Shown: in pieces, positions 11,800 to 19,878 of the stretch
Position numbering within the stretch: position 1 is the first letter of the stretch
Layout of the letters: each line of letters opens with the position of its first letter
Origin: a virus
Reading direction: 5' to 3' (one strand)
Virus record (IMG/VR): IMGVR_UViG_3300042890_001488
Location: 1 to 37,912 of that record
Length of the DNA: 37,912 bases
Program-made: the position numbers and the translations under genes
Notes under the pieces: model-generated
Told to the model about the DNA's origin: nothing
What the model saw: the letters and a program-made list of their open reading frames with translations, nothing else
Databases searched by the model: none

Positions 11800-14118
11800 A
11801 TGAAAGTATCAGTTTTTAGAGATTTATTAAAATCAAAAGAAGTTCCTTTTATCGTGCCAATCGAAAAGGTTGTTGCGAGAATTAGAGATGGCAAGAGCAA
11901 AGATTTAATTGAGCGTATTAGAAAAGGAGAAGATTTGAAAAAACAACTTCCTTGCATCTTATTCGCTGGAGAATTTACCGAAAGAAATTCAAATGGATTA
12001 GTTAATCATTCAGGACTAATGGTTGTAGATTACGACAAATACCCCGATATTGTACATATTAACGAACATTTTGAGTTATTGAAGCAAAATCCACACTTCG
12101 TTCTTTTGTTTATTTCTCCTTCAGGGAATGGTATAAAAGGAGTTGTGAAAATACCTCTATCCACCAAAGAAACGCATCCTAAATATTTCAAGGCATTTCA
12201 GAAGAAATTTGACTTTGATTATTTTGACATTGCCAATTCCAATGTGGACAGAGTTTGTTTTGAATCCTACGACCCGAATATCTATGTTAATTACGATGCT
12301 GAAATGTTTGATGCAAAATTAATTGATGAAGGATTTACAATTGCTGAACGTGTGCCGTTAATTCCAATTGGAGATGAAGATAAAATCATTGATAAAATAA
12401 TGCGATTTAATTGGGGAAAAGGATTTAATGATGGAGAGCGTAACGCATTTGTATTCGATATAGCTGGAGCATTTTGTGAGTACGGAATCAGTCAATATAG
12501 TGCTGAAGGATATATTATCAATAACGTAATCATTGGAGATTTTACAGAGCAAGAAGCAAAGAACACGATAAAGTCTGCCTACCGTAAAAGGCAATTCGAT
12601 TCTAAATACTTCGAGGATTATCAGAAAATAGACAGAATTAAACTGGACTTACATCGTGGCAAAGCAGAAGTAATGAAAATCCACAATATCGATGAGAGTA
12701 CTTTTGATGACTTGAAAGAAGTTAGTGAACACGATAATTTTTGGCTCTTTGACAAGAAGGATAATGTAAAAATTGATTCGCTTAAATATAAATTGTTTTT
12801 AGAGAATAGTGGATTCAAAAAGCATTATGCTAATGGAAGCGACAAGCCAATGTTTGTATTCATTAAGGAAAATAAAGTAAGAGAATCATCTATATCAAGG
12901 ATTAAGGATTTTGTTCTTACCTACCTACTTCAAGGAAAGCATATTGATGTATTTAATTACTGCTCAACTTATCATAACTTGTTTACAGAGCAATATTTGA
13001 TAATGCTTGAGACTATCGACCTAATGATGCTGAAGGACTTAAAGGACACATCATTTATTCCATTCAACAATGGTATATTAGAAGTAACTAAAGACGATGC
13101 AGTTTTAAATGATTATATCGATGTTGATGGATATATATGGGAAAGTCAAATATTGGAGCGTGATTGGATAAAAACAAAAACAACTAACAATGACTATCAG
13201 AAATTCATAGAAAACATATCACACGATGATTCTACTGCAATGAAATGCACGATAGGTTACTTACTATTGAATTATAAAAATCGTTCTCAAAACAAGGCTG
13301 TAATCCTTAATGATGAAATTATATCAGAATCACCCGAAGGAGGAACTGGAAAAGGATTGTTCGTACAGGGCATCGGTCAGATTAGAAGGACAGACATTAT
13401 AGATGGGAAGCAATACGACAATAAGAAATCATTTGCATATCAGACCATATCTTTAGAAACAAAAGTTCTTGTGTTTGATGATGTTAAGAAAGGATTCGAC
13501 TTTGAAAACAATTTTAGCTTAATTACAGAAGGGATTACGCTGGAGAAGAAAAATAAGGATGCAATCAAATTAAATGTACACGAATCTCCAAAGGTAATTA
13601 TATCAACCAACTATGCAATCAAAGGAGATGGACACTCGCAAGACCGTAGAAGGCACGAATTAGAGATTGCTCAATTCTATGGTAAAAACTTAACACCTGA
13701 GCAGGATTTCGGAAGGCAATTATTTGATGATTGGGAGCTGGATGACTTCCATAGATTTGATAACTATATGGTTGAATGTTTGCAAGATTACTTTACCTTT
13801 GGTCTTATTGCACAAAATAGTAAGAATACCCAACTACGTAAGTTCATTGCAAGTACATCTCCTGAGTTTAACGAATGGACAATGGATAGTGAAAACCTAC
13901 CGATGGGAATAAGATTAGATAAGCAGATTTATTTAGATAACTTCAAAAGAGATTATCCCGATTTTGCACAATTCAAATTGACTCACAAACGATTCCAAAT
14001 ATTCATACAGAAATATTGCCAGTTTAAAGACTTGAAATATACAGATGGCAATAGCAACGGAATGAAATGGTTTATGATTGGAGAAGTAGAAGAAGAAGAT
14101 AACGATTTAAAATTTTAA
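11800..14118 (+). CDS. Primase-helicase (BT4734-like N-terminus, SF3 helicase)
   Basis: A 772-aa multidomain replication protein. Residues 1-170 match the BT4734-type (VirE N-like) primase domain, with acidic MVVDYDKYPD (about 74-83) and FISPSGNGIKGVVKI. A helical linker follows (GKGFNDGERNAFVFDIAGAFCEYG, about 205-230), as in primase C-terminal domains. The helicase core carries Walker A SPEGGTGKG (about 515-523) and Walker B TKVLVFDDV (about 552-560). It primes and unwinds DNA at the phage origin. ATG 11800 is chosen because upstream in-frame codons lie inside the methyltransferase gene. A 20-bp palindrome follows the stop. Confidence 0.9.
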   Translation: MKVSVFRDLLKSKEVPFIVPIEKVVARIRDGKSKDLIERIRKGEDLKKQLPCILFAGEFTERNSNGLVNHSGLMVVDYDKYPDIVHINEHFELLKQNPHFVLLFISPSGNGIKGVVKIPLSTKETHPKYFKAFQKKFDFDYFDIANSNVDRVCFESYDPNIYVNYDAEMFDAKLIDEGFTIAERVPLIPIGDEDKIIDKIMRFNWGKGFNDGERNAFVFDIAGAFCEYGISQYSAEGYIINNVIIGDFTEQEAKNTIKSAYRKRQFDSKYFEDYQKIDRIKLDLHRGKAEVMKIHNIDESTFDDLKEVSEHDNFWLFDKKDNVKIDSLKYKLFLENSGFKKHYANGSDKPMFVFIKENKVRESSISRIKDFVLTYLLQGKHIDVFNYCSTYHNLFTEQYLIMLETIDLMMLKDLKDTSFIPFNNGILEVTKDDAVLNDYIDVDGYIWESQILERDWIKTKTTNNDYQKFIENISHDDSTAMKCTIGYLLLNYKNRSQNKAVILNDEIISESPEGGTGKGLFVQGIGQIRRTDIIDGKQYDNKKSFAYQTISLETKVLVFDDVKKGFDFENNFSLITEGITLEKKNKDAIKLNVHESPKVIISTNYAIKGDGHSQDRRRHELEIAQFYGKNLTPEQDFGRQLFDDWELDDFHRFDNYMVECLQDYFTFGLIAQNSKNTQLRKFIASTSPEFNEWTMDSENLPMGIRLDKQIYLDNFKRDYPDFAQFKLTHKRFQIFIQKYCQFKDLKYTDGNSNGMKWFMIGEVEEEDNDLKF

Positions 14119-14120
14119 CA

Positions 14121-14140
14121 ATAGTCGAAATTTCGACTAT
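14121..14140. repeat. Perfect 20-bp palindrome
   Basis: ATAGTCGAAATTTCGACTAT is its own reverse complement, 3 bases after the primase-helicase stop. No T-run follows on the plus strand. It may be a dimeric-protein operator or a weak hairpin. Confidence 0.75.
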
Positions 14141-14158
14141 AAATACAAAGTTTTAGAT

Positions 14159-14383
14159 ATGACACTAAGAGATAAATTAAAGCCAACCACATCTATAAAT
14201 ACACAAGGCGAAGCTGTAAGATTTGCAGATAAATCAGTAAAAGTAGCAGAAGAATTTGCTATTGGGTTTGCAGAGTGGTGTGATAACAATTACTTTAGAA
14301 TGGGTAGATTGTCTTTTTGGTCTGAATCAACAGATTGGGATAATAATAAAAAACTTACAACAAAAGAATTATTAGAAATTTAA
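14159..14383 (+). CDS. Hypothetical protein (74 aa)
   Basis: A small mixed-charge protein with a helix (AVRFADKSVKVAEEFAIGFAEWCDNNY) and a Trp-rich end (FWSESTDWDNNKKLTTKELLEI). The FAIGFAEW-DNNYF stretch is common in small phage proteins of Flavobacteriia, by my recollection only. Starts 18 bases past the palindrome. Confidence 0.72.
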   Translation: MTLRDKLKPTTSINTQGEAVRFADKSVKVAEEFAIGFAEWCDNNYFRMGRLSFWSESTDWDNNKKLTTKELLEI

Positions 14384-14394
14384 AAAAGAAAATT

Positions 14395-14643
14395 ATGACA
14401 GTAAAACAAATTTTAAAATTACGTCCTGAATTTAAAATAGGAAATATGACAATGAGAGATTATTTTATAGTAACTCAATCAGATTCATTTTGTTCTATAA
14501 GAAGTGGACTTTGTCATGCTGATGGAGAAACTAAATCACCTTTTCTTTATGAAAGAACTATTATAGGTAAAAACTCTTTAAAAGAATCTATACATAAATT
14601 TGAAGAATGGTATCAGCAATTACTAACAAATCATATTTTCTAA
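14395..14643 (+). CDS. Hypothetical protein (82 aa)
   Basis: A soluble protein with a helix-like start (MTVKQILKLRPEFKIG) and a Cys-containing centre (CSIRSGLCHADGETKSPFLYERTI). No recognised domain. Operon spacing 11 bases before and 6 bases after. Confidence 0.7.
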   Translation: MTVKQILKLRPEFKIGNMTMRDYFIVTQSDSFCSIRSGLCHADGETKSPFLYERTIIGKNSLKESIHKFEEWYQQLLTNHIF

Positions 14644-14649
14644 GATAAA

Positions 14650-14805
14650 ATGATGAAGAAAAAAGAATACATAGGTGCTTTTCTAGATGGATACTTTGTA
14701 GATAAAAAGTTTGATCAATACAATTTTGAATATATAAGAGCATTAGAAGAAGGAGAGAAAAAAGCAAAGAAAAAGTGGAAGCAATATAAAAAGCAAAAAT
14801 TATGA
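14650..14805 (+). CDS. Small basic protein (51 aa)
   Basis: MMKKKEYIGAFLDGYFVDKKFDQYNFEYIR... ends in a long basic helix (GEKKAKKKWKQYKKQKL) suggestive of nucleic-acid contact. It overlaps the next gene as ATGA. Confidence 0.6.
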   Translation: MMKKKEYIGAFLDGYFVDKKFDQYNFEYIRALEEGEKKAKKKWKQYKKQKL

Positions 14806-15056
14806 GTGAAAATTTAACAGAAGGCCTATGTGAATGGCTTAAAACAACCAAGGGTATTACTAAAATAGACCTTGAAGATTTAGTTAGTTATATTCCTGAG
14901 TATGAACAACACTTAGAGGATAATAAACTAAGTTGGACTAGTAACAATGTTGAATGTGATTTATGTGGACATAAATGGGTTGCGGTTTATCCTATTGAGT
15001 TAGATAGATTAGAATGTTCTAATTGTAATAATATGGTAATGTTTGAAACAATTTAA
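14802..15056 (+). CDS. Zinc-ribbon protein (84 aa)
   Basis: Two Cys-x2-Cys pairs (CDLCGHKW and CSNCN) about 20 residues apart in the C-terminal half make a classic zinc ribbon. The N-terminal 45 residues are acidic and helical. Zinc ribbons of this size often bind RNA polymerase or nucleic acid; the specific partner is unknown. Confidence 0.78.
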   Translation: MSENLTEGLCEWLKTTKGITKIDLEDLVSYIPEYEQHLEDNKLSWTSNNVECDLCGHKWVAVYPIELDRLECSNCNNMVMFETI

Positions 15057-15061
15057 AAATT

Positions 15062-15304
15062 ATGGAAGCAAGATTAACATTTATTTTACCCGAAGAACAA
15101 ATGGAGTTTAATAGAGCATCACAGTCTTTAGATATGGCTTGTGCTTTGTTTGATATACTGCAATTGCGTAAGGCTATGGAGAGAAGATTTGAGAGTATAG
15201 ATAATACTAATAACGATGTGTTCGATGGAATAGATGCAATGGCAAAAGGAATATCGGATATACTTGAGGAACATAATATAAACATTGATAAATTGATAGA
15301 GTAA
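15062..15304 (+). CDS. Conserved small phage protein (80 aa)
   Basis: The start ARLTFILPEEQMEFNRASQ follows a pattern widespread in small proteins of replication regions (A-LTFNLPEE--EF--A), by recollection. The rest is helical. Function unknown. It ends one base before the next ATG. Confidence 0.75.
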   Translation: MEARLTFILPEEQMEFNRASQSLDMACALFDILQLRKAMERRFESIDNTNNDVFDGIDAMAKGISDILEEHNINIDKLIE

Positions 15305-15305
15305 T

Positions 15306-15818
15306 ATGGAAGAATGGAAAAAGATTAAAGATTTTGAAAGTTATGAAATAAGTAACTACGGTAATGTAAAAAGTTTGCCAAAAAAGCTAAAAAATAGATA
15401 TGGATATTATTATTCAAAAGAAAAGATATTAACTTCTAATATTGGCTATCAGGGATATAGATTCCAAAAAATAAATGATAAAATGTTTTCTATTCATAGA
15501 TTGGTTGCCGAATATTTTTTAGATAAAGTAGATGGTAAAAACATAGTAAATCATAAAGACTTAAATATATTAAATAATAATGTAGATAATTTAGAATGGG
15601 TTACAAATAGAGAAAACATACATCACTATGAAAAAAATCAAAATAGAAGTTCTAAATACATTGGAGTTAGCTGGGATAAAGACAGAAGCAAATGGACTTC
15701 TAAAATAAAAGTAAATGGAAAAACCATTAATTTAGGAAGATTTGAAAATGAATTAGATGCTTATAAAAAATATTTGAATTATGCAAAAACTGAGGGATTA
15801 TCAAGTTCGTATAGCTAA
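15306..15818 (+). CDS. NUMOD4-HNH-AP2 homing endonuclease (copy 3)
   Basis: NUMOD4 (EEWKKIKDFESYEISNYGNVKSL), HNH core (VNHKDLNILNNNVDNLEWVTNREN) and AP2-like domain (SSKYIGVSWDKDRSKW...LGRF), 170 aa. It is more diverged than copies 1 and 2, with a Lys replacing the usual Ile of HID. Its last 13 residues (about AKTEGLSSSYS) run 38 bases into the helicase gene in another frame, so its normal stop was probably lost on insertion. Confidence 0.93.
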   Translation: MEEWKKIKDFESYEISNYGNVKSLPKKLKNRYGYYYSKEKILTSNIGYQGYRFQKINDKMFSIHRLVAEYFLDKVDGKNIVNHKDLNILNNNVDNLEWVTNRENIHHYEKNQNRSSKYIGVSWDKDRSKWTSKIKVNGKTINLGRFENELDAYKKYLNYAKTEGLSSSYS

Positions 15819-17013
15819 TGAAGCTAATAATTTATTAAAAGAAAAAGGATTTGTATTTTTAAATATGCAAGTTCGTTTAGGTAAAACTTTGACCGCTCTT
15901 GAAACTTGTAAACTATATGGAGCTAAAAGAGTTCTATTTATAACAAAGATTAAAGCGTTTAGTTCCATACAAGGAGATTATAACAACTTTGGATATAACT
16001 TTGACTTAACTATTATTAACAAGGAATCAATCCACAAAGTATTGACTAATGATTTTGATATAGTAGTCTGTGATGAAAGCCATGGGCTGTTCGGAACATT
16101 TCCCAAGATTAATAAGTTCACTAAAATATATAAGAAACGATTTCATAAAATACCTTCTATATCATTAAGTGGAACAATGTCGCCTGAAAGTTTTTCTCAA
16201 ATATTCCATCAATTTTGGATTAATGATTTTGCCCCATTTAAACAGTACACTAACTTCTACAAATGGGCGAATGATTACGTTAATGTTATCGAGCAGAATC
16301 TTGGTTATGCAAAAGTAAAGGTATATAAATATGGGGTTGAAAGTAAAATTTTACCACAAATACAACCGTATATTATAACTTTTACCCAAGCACAAGCTGG
16401 TTTTACTTCAGAAGTAAACGAACATATATTGGAGTGTCCGATGGAGGATATTACTTATGACATTATTAAGCGATTAAAACGTGATAAAATTGTGCAAGGT
16501 AAAAGTGGATTGATACTCGGAGATACTGGAGTAAAACTTATGCAGAAAGTACATCAATTGTGTTCAGGCACTTGTAAGTTTGAGGATGGCACATCGATGG
16601 TTATCGATTATAGCAAGGCAAAGTTTATTAAATGGAAGTTTGAAAACGAAAAGATTGCGATATTCTACAAGTTCAAAGAAGAATTAAATGCTTTGCGTCA
16701 AGTATATGGAGCAGAAAACTTGACAGAAGATTTAGATGAATTTAATAATACTGATAAATGTATTGCCCTTCAGATTGTGTCAGCGAGAGAAGGAATCAGC
16801 CTTAAAAACGCAAAGTATCTTGTCTATTATAATATTGATTTTAGTGCTACATCTTATTGGCAATCAAGAGATAGGCTCACCACAATGGACAGAAATACTA
16901 ATGATGTTTACTGGATATTTTCTAAAGGAGGGATTGAGAAAAACATCTACAAATCTGTTATGAATAAAAAAAATTACACATTATCGAATTTTAAACGTGA
17001 AAATATTAATTAA
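15781..17013 (+). CDS. SNF2-like DEAD/H helicase (410 aa)
   Basis: A superfamily 2 helicase/translocase. Motif I is VRLGKTLTAL (GKT at 34-36, related to the MGLGKT of SNF2 proteins), motif II DESH (98-101), motif III SGTM (130-133) and motif VI QSRDRL (about 361-366). It starts with RDYQ, a Q-motif-like element. It probably remodels or unwinds DNA in phage replication or recombination. The ATG at 15781 lies inside the end of the HNH gene. Confidence 0.9.
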   Translation: MQKLRDYQVRIANEANNLLKEKGFVFLNMQVRLGKTLTALETCKLYGAKRVLFITKIKAFSSIQGDYNNFGYNFDLTIINKESIHKVLTNDFDIVVCDESHGLFGTFPKINKFTKIYKKRFHKIPSISLSGTMSPESFSQIFHQFWINDFAPFKQYTNFYKWANDYVNVIEQNLGYAKVKVYKYGVESKILPQIQPYIITFTQAQAGFTSEVNEHILECPMEDITYDIIKRLKRDKIVQGKSGLILGDTGVKLMQKVHQLCSGTCKFEDGTSMVIDYSKAKFIKWKFENEKIAIFYKFKEELNALRQVYGAENLTEDLDEFNNTDKCIALQIVSAREGISLKNAKYLVYYNIDFSATSYWQSRDRLTTMDRNTNDVYWIFSKGGIEKNIYKSVMNKKNYTLSNFKRENIN

Positions 17014-17018
17014 AGTAT

Positions 17019-17026
17019 TATATTTG
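17019..17026 (+). promoter_or_regulatory. Promoter -7 box TATATTTG, 4 nt before ATG
   Basis: The box is followed by TCAA and then ATG at 17031. The surrounding AAAGTATTATATTTGTCAA repeats the SSB promoter core with one change. No -33 TTTG is evident. Confidence 0.5.
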
Positions 17027-17030
17027 TCAA

Positions 17031-17309
17031 ATGAAAGTAAAGAAGCCGATTGAGTTTATTCCACTACCTCCTGAATGTATAAATTTCAAAGGTGTTGAGT
17101 TTTGGTTAGACCAACGTATTCAATTAACTCCATTAGGGAAAGAAATTAGATATAGTGGAATTAGAATAAATGAGAATATGCCAAATAAGTACGGAAGGTA
17201 TCATTGGATATATACATTTATTTATTTAGATGGAAGCGGATTATTAGAGTTTGAATGTGATTACGATAACAATATAAAAAGATATGTTAGAAAGTGCGAT
17301 ACAGAGTAG
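17031..17309 (+). CDS. Hypothetical protein (92 aa)
   Basis: A beta-rich basic protein (MKVKKPIEFIPLPPECINFKGVEFWLDQR...). The repeated aromatic-glycine pattern in HWIYTFIYLDGSGLLEFECDYD suggests a small beta barrel. It overlaps the VRR-NUC gene by 26 bases. No family recognised. Confidence 0.72.
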   Translation: MKVKKPIEFIPLPPECINFKGVEFWLDQRIQLTPLGKEIRYSGIRINENMPNKYGRYHWIYTFIYLDGSGLLEFECDYDNNIKRYVRKCDTE

Positions 17310-17544
17310 TATTAAAAAGAAAATGCAAGATGATGGTTGGATTGTTATAAAGTTGATAAAGACTTCGATGAATGGTATTCCTGATTTATTGGCACTAAAA
17401 GGCGGTTGTTGCCGATTTATAGAAGTAAAGCAAAAAAAAGGAGTTTTAAGCGAAATCCAAAAATACAGAATAAACCAACTAAGAGAAATGGGTTTTGATG
17501 TTAGAGTTTGGATAGGATATGAACAAGATTATGTTTGGGATTGA
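17284..17544 (+). CDS. VRR-NUC domain nuclease (86 aa)
   Basis: A minimal VRR-NUC member of the PD-(D/E)XK superfamily: ESAIQSSIKKKMQDDGW, then the catalytic MNGIPDLLALKGG (Asp 34) and RFIEVKQKKG (Glu 47, Lys 49), then a helix and VRVWIG. These phage proteins cut branched or structured DNA, such as Holliday-type junctions, or assist replication. Length is typical of stand-alone phage forms. Confidence 0.9.
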   Translation: MLESAIQSSIKKKMQDDGWIVIKLIKTSMNGIPDLLALKGGCCRFIEVKQKKGVLSEIQKYRINQLREMGFDVRVWIGYEQDYVWD

Positions 17545-17561
17545 GGTGTCCTCGGTCGGGA

Positions 17562-17621
17562 AGTCAGGCGAAATGGTTCGGTAGTTTAAACTACAAGTAG
17601 GTTCGATTCCTACCCTGACAC
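17562..17621 (+). ncRNA. tRNA-like sequence lacking an anticodon arm
   Basis: A 60-nt segment has a canonical T-arm (GTAGG-TTCGATT-CCTAC, 17597-17613) directly followed by CCTGACA. That pairs with AGTCAGG (17562-17568) in six of seven positions as an acceptor stem. A D-arm-like AAAT-GGTTCGGTA-GTTT (17571-17587) sits in place. Only nine bases remain before the T-arm, so the anticodon arm is absent and no anticodon can be named. No CCA is encoded. It may be a decayed tRNA or a tRNA mimic. It lies between the nuclease gene and small genes. Confidence 0.6.
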
Positions 17622-17638
17622 TAAATAAATTATAAACT

Positions 17639-17818
17639 ATGAAAGAAAACGCAATGATTAAAGTAAGTGCTATGATTGAAGTAGCAAAAAGAGAGTTAGA
17701 CAATGAACCATTTTGGAAAATTGGAGTTGAAGACGCTATTAAGTTAGTTGATTCCCAATTGAGAGAGATTGAAACATTGGAGTATATTTATTCACTAATA
17801 CAAAACGATAATGAGTAA
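17639..17818 (+). CDS. Small helical protein (59 aa)
   Basis: MKENAMIKVSAMIEVAKREL... is a mixed-charge helical protein, starting 18 bases after the tRNA-like sequence. It overlaps the next gene by 8 bases. No domain recognised. Confidence 0.65.
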   Translation: MKENAMIKVSAMIEVAKRELDNEPFWKIGVEDAIKLVDSQLREIETLEYIYSLIQNDNE

Positions 17819-17972
17819 CACACAAGGCGGAAAAAGAGAAGGGGCAGGTCGTAAGAAATTAGATTACGATTTCAAAATATTACAATTACGTGTTCCAACA
17901 GAAATGGAAGGAGCAGTAAAAGATTTCATTAAAAAACTTAGAAAAGAATGGCATATAGCAAACACACAGTAG
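17811..17972 (+). CDS. Possible ribbon-helix-helix DNA-binding protein (53 aa)
   Basis: A glycine/arginine-rich start (GGKREGAGRKK) followed by a beta strand and two helices (KILQLRVPTEMEGAVKDFIKKLRKEW) fits the small phage ribbon-helix-helix type. It probably binds DNA as a dimer; a transcriptional role is plausible. The stop overlaps the next gene. Confidence 0.6.
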   Translation: MSNTQGGKREGAGRKKLDYDFKILQLRVPTEMEGAVKDFIKKLRKEWHIANTQ

Positions 17973-18091
17973 AAAAAAGACTCTCTATATGGGAGTATGC
18001 CGCAGAGCAAAAACAAAAAGCAAAAGAACTATTAGAAAAATGTAAAGAACGTGAAAAAGAAAAGAATTTGGCACATAAGCGACACACATAG
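17948..18091 (+). CDS. Small basic coiled-coil protein (47 aa)
   Basis: A Lys/Glu-rich helix (MAYSKHTVEKRLSIWEYAAEQKQK...). It overlaps both the RHH gene (25 bases) and the phosphoesterase (41 bases) in other frames, which makes translation less certain. Confidence 0.45.
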   Translation: MAYSKHTVEKRLSIWEYAAEQKQKAKELLEKCKEREKEKNLAHKRHT

Positions 18092-18740
18092 CTATCACGA
18101 TTTATTAGAAATTCCTAAAGATATTGATATAGTAATTCATTCAGGAGATTGCAGTAACGTAAGAGACCCTTACAATAATGAACCTGAAGTTAGAAAATTT
18201 ATTGATTGGTATAGCGAACTTCCTATTAAACATAAAATCTATGTAGCTGGAAATCACGATTCGTCAATTGAAAAGAAGTTAGTTACTAAAGATGATTTTG
18301 AAGGTAATGGTATTTTTTATCTTGAAGATAGTTGGATAAGTATGTGTGGATTTAAAATTCACGGAAGTCCAATATCGCCAAACTTTGGTAATTGGAGCTT
18401 TATGAAAAGTAGAGACAAATTAGATAGGCATTGGGAACGAAGTGTTGATGATGATGTCGATATATTGATTACTCACACACCGCCTAAAGGAATATTAGAT
18501 ATTTCTGAAGATAGAGATGGTAAATTAGAATTTTGTGGCTGTAAAGCGTTAAAACGACACGTTATAACAAGAATAAAGCCAAAACTAATGTTATTCGGGC
18601 ATATTCACAATAGCGATGACATTATTAACGCTGGAACAATGAAACTATCTATTTGCGATACGATATTCAGCAATGGTTCGGTAGTAACTGATAGAAGGTT
18701 TGGTAAGTTGAGCAGTAATGGAAATATATTTGAATTGTAA
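18051..18740 (+). CDS. Calcineurin-like metallophosphoesterase (229 aa)
   Basis: All metal ligands of the family are in order: ISDTHSY (D-x-H), SGDCSN (GD), AGNHDSS (GNHD), THTPPKG and FGHIHN (GHxH). The overall pattern resembles the MPPED-type two-metal phosphoesterases. It hydrolyses phosphodiesters or monoesters; the substrate is unknown, with nucleic-acid repair or nucleotide turnover likely for a phage. It begins with GTG at 18051 inside the previous gene and is the last rightward gene before the terminator. Confidence 0.9.
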   Translation: MKKKRIWHISDTHSYHDLLEIPKDIDIVIHSGDCSNVRDPYNNEPEVRKFIDWYSELPIKHKIYVAGNHDSSIEKKLVTKDDFEGNGIFYLEDSWISMCGFKIHGSPISPNFGNWSFMKSRDKLDRHWERSVDDDVDILITHTPPKGILDISEDRDGKLEFCGCKALKRHVITRIKPKLMLFGHIHNSDDIINAGTMKLSICDTIFSNGSVVTDRRFGKLSSNGNIFEL

Positions 18741-18741
18741 T

Positions 18742-18775
18742 AAAAAACCCCTAATAGATTTATTTATTAGGGGTT
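18742..18775 (-). terminator. Terminator between convergent transcription units
   Basis: AACCCCTAATA (18746-18756) pairs with TATTAGGGGTT (18765-18775), an 11-bp perfect stem with an 8-nt loop. On the minus strand it is followed by a T-run (A6 at 18742-18747), so it is strongest for the leftward late unit; on the plus strand only ACTTATT follows. It sits between the ends of two convergent genes. Confidence 0.85.
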
Positions 18776-18809
18776 ACTTATTGCGGTGATTATCGCCTTT
18801 ATTTACCGC

Positions 18810-19712
18810 TTACTTAAACTTATCCTTCATTTCTAAATGAAGTTTGTAGGCTGAATTGCTTATTTCGTAAACTTGACCACAATCTTGACATTCCATTAGT
18901 CTTTTGATAGTTCCAAGTGGAGTTACAACATTTTTAAGTAGCACTACATTTTCACTTGAGCAAGAAGGGCAACTGTATTTTAGATTTCCATTTATAACTC
19001 CAGCGTGAGTGTTCGGTTTAATATAATTCTGCATCGTTAAGAATACATCCTCTAACACAACTATATCCCCATCGCAGTAATTACCCATTTCCTCAAGAGC
19101 GTCAGGATTACCTCTCATTACTTCTTTCCACATATCAAATCCACTATGCTTTACTTTTGCTCCAACTCCTAAAAATTGTGCAATATAATCCAGCTTATTG
19201 GAATTGAAATTGAAGCCACTTTTAGCCTTTTTAAGCGTATCTAATGTCTTGTATGAGGGAAACATTGAAACCCTATGAAATATGCAACGTGTTCTTATCC
19301 ATTTGATGTCAAACCTATCTCCATTATGTGCAATCATTTCATCAGCCTTGTTAGCCACCGATATAAAATCAATAAGCATTTGCTTATCGCACATATCTTT
19401 ATCCCAAGTTAGTCTATGGATTTTATCCTCGTGTTCCCACTTGTAAGAGATACATATAATTTTACGCTCATCGACAATGCTGTCAGGGTGAATAGTTAGA
19501 TTATATCCAATTCTCCAAGCATATACAAGATTTGGCGAAGTTTCGATGTCAAAGAAAAGTCTTTTGATATGCTCTTGGTTTTGAACAATGTCGAAATACT
19601 TATTTTCTTGTTCAGGAGTTAGTCGATAACGACCTTGCTTATTAATAGTAACTCCAATTTTGTTGGCAATATAGTGGTTAAATCTATATCTCCTTTCCGC
19701 ATTTTTTTTCAT
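18810..19712 (-). CDS. DnaQ-like 3'-5' exonuclease with zinc ribbon (300 aa)
   Basis: An RNase H-fold exonuclease: DIETSPN (Asp 55, Glu 57), AHNGDRFDIKW and YCDGDIVVLEDV (YxxxD) give the DEDD catalytic set. Residues 1-46 form a basic helical N-terminal domain that also exists as a separate protein at 19744. The C-terminus carries a zinc ribbon (CPSCSS...CQDCG). Proofreading-type exonucleases trim 3' ends. ATG 19712 is preferred because the homologous small protein starts MKKN; an in-frame TTG lies at 19733. It is the last gene of the leftward unit. Confidence 0.88.
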   Translation of the reverse strand: MKKNAERRYRFNHYIANKIGVTINKQGRYRLTPEQENKYFDIVQNQEHIKRLFFDIETSPNLVYAWRIGYNLTIHPDSIVDERKIICISYKWEHEDKIHRLTWDKDMCDKQMLIDFISVANKADEMIAHNGDRFDIKWIRTRCIFHRVSMFPSYKTLDTLKKAKSGFNFNSNKLDYIAQFLGVGAKVKHSGFDMWKEVMRGNPDALEEMGNYCDGDIVVLEDVFLTMQNYIKPNTHAGVINGNLKYSCPSCSSENVVLLKNVVTPLGTIKRLMECQDCGQVYEISNSAYKLHLEMKDKFK

Positions 19713-19730
19713 ATTAAATGGTTTAAGTTC

Positions 19731-19738
19731 CAAATATA
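19731..19738 (-). promoter_or_regulatory. Leftward -7 box (TATATTTG) before the exonuclease
   Basis: An exact box on the minus strand, 18 bases before ATG 19712. No TTTG at -33. Confidence 0.45.
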
Positions 19739-19743
19739 TGAAT

Positions 19744-19878
19744 TTATTTTCTAATAATGCTTAATTTCTTCTCTTGTTCTTTGGAAATCATATATCTACC
19801 ACTCTTATTTAGCTTTGCACCTATCTTTTTAGCAGTTGATTTATCCATTCTATATCTCCTGTTTGAGTTCTTTTTCAT
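19744..19878 (-). CDS. Stand-alone copy of the exonuclease N-terminal domain (44 aa)
   Basis: MKKNSNRRYRMDKSTAKKIG aligns without gaps to the first 44 residues of the neighbouring exonuclease (MKKNAERRYRFNHYIANKIG), 22 of 44 identical, including RRYR, KIG, NK-GRY and EQE. It is a basic helical peptide that overlaps the spanin gene as ATGA. It may bind DNA or compete with the exonuclease, or it may be a duplicated remnant. Confidence 0.75.
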   Translation of the reverse strand: MKKNSNRRYRMDKSTAKKIGAKLNKSGRYMISKEQEKKLSIIRK

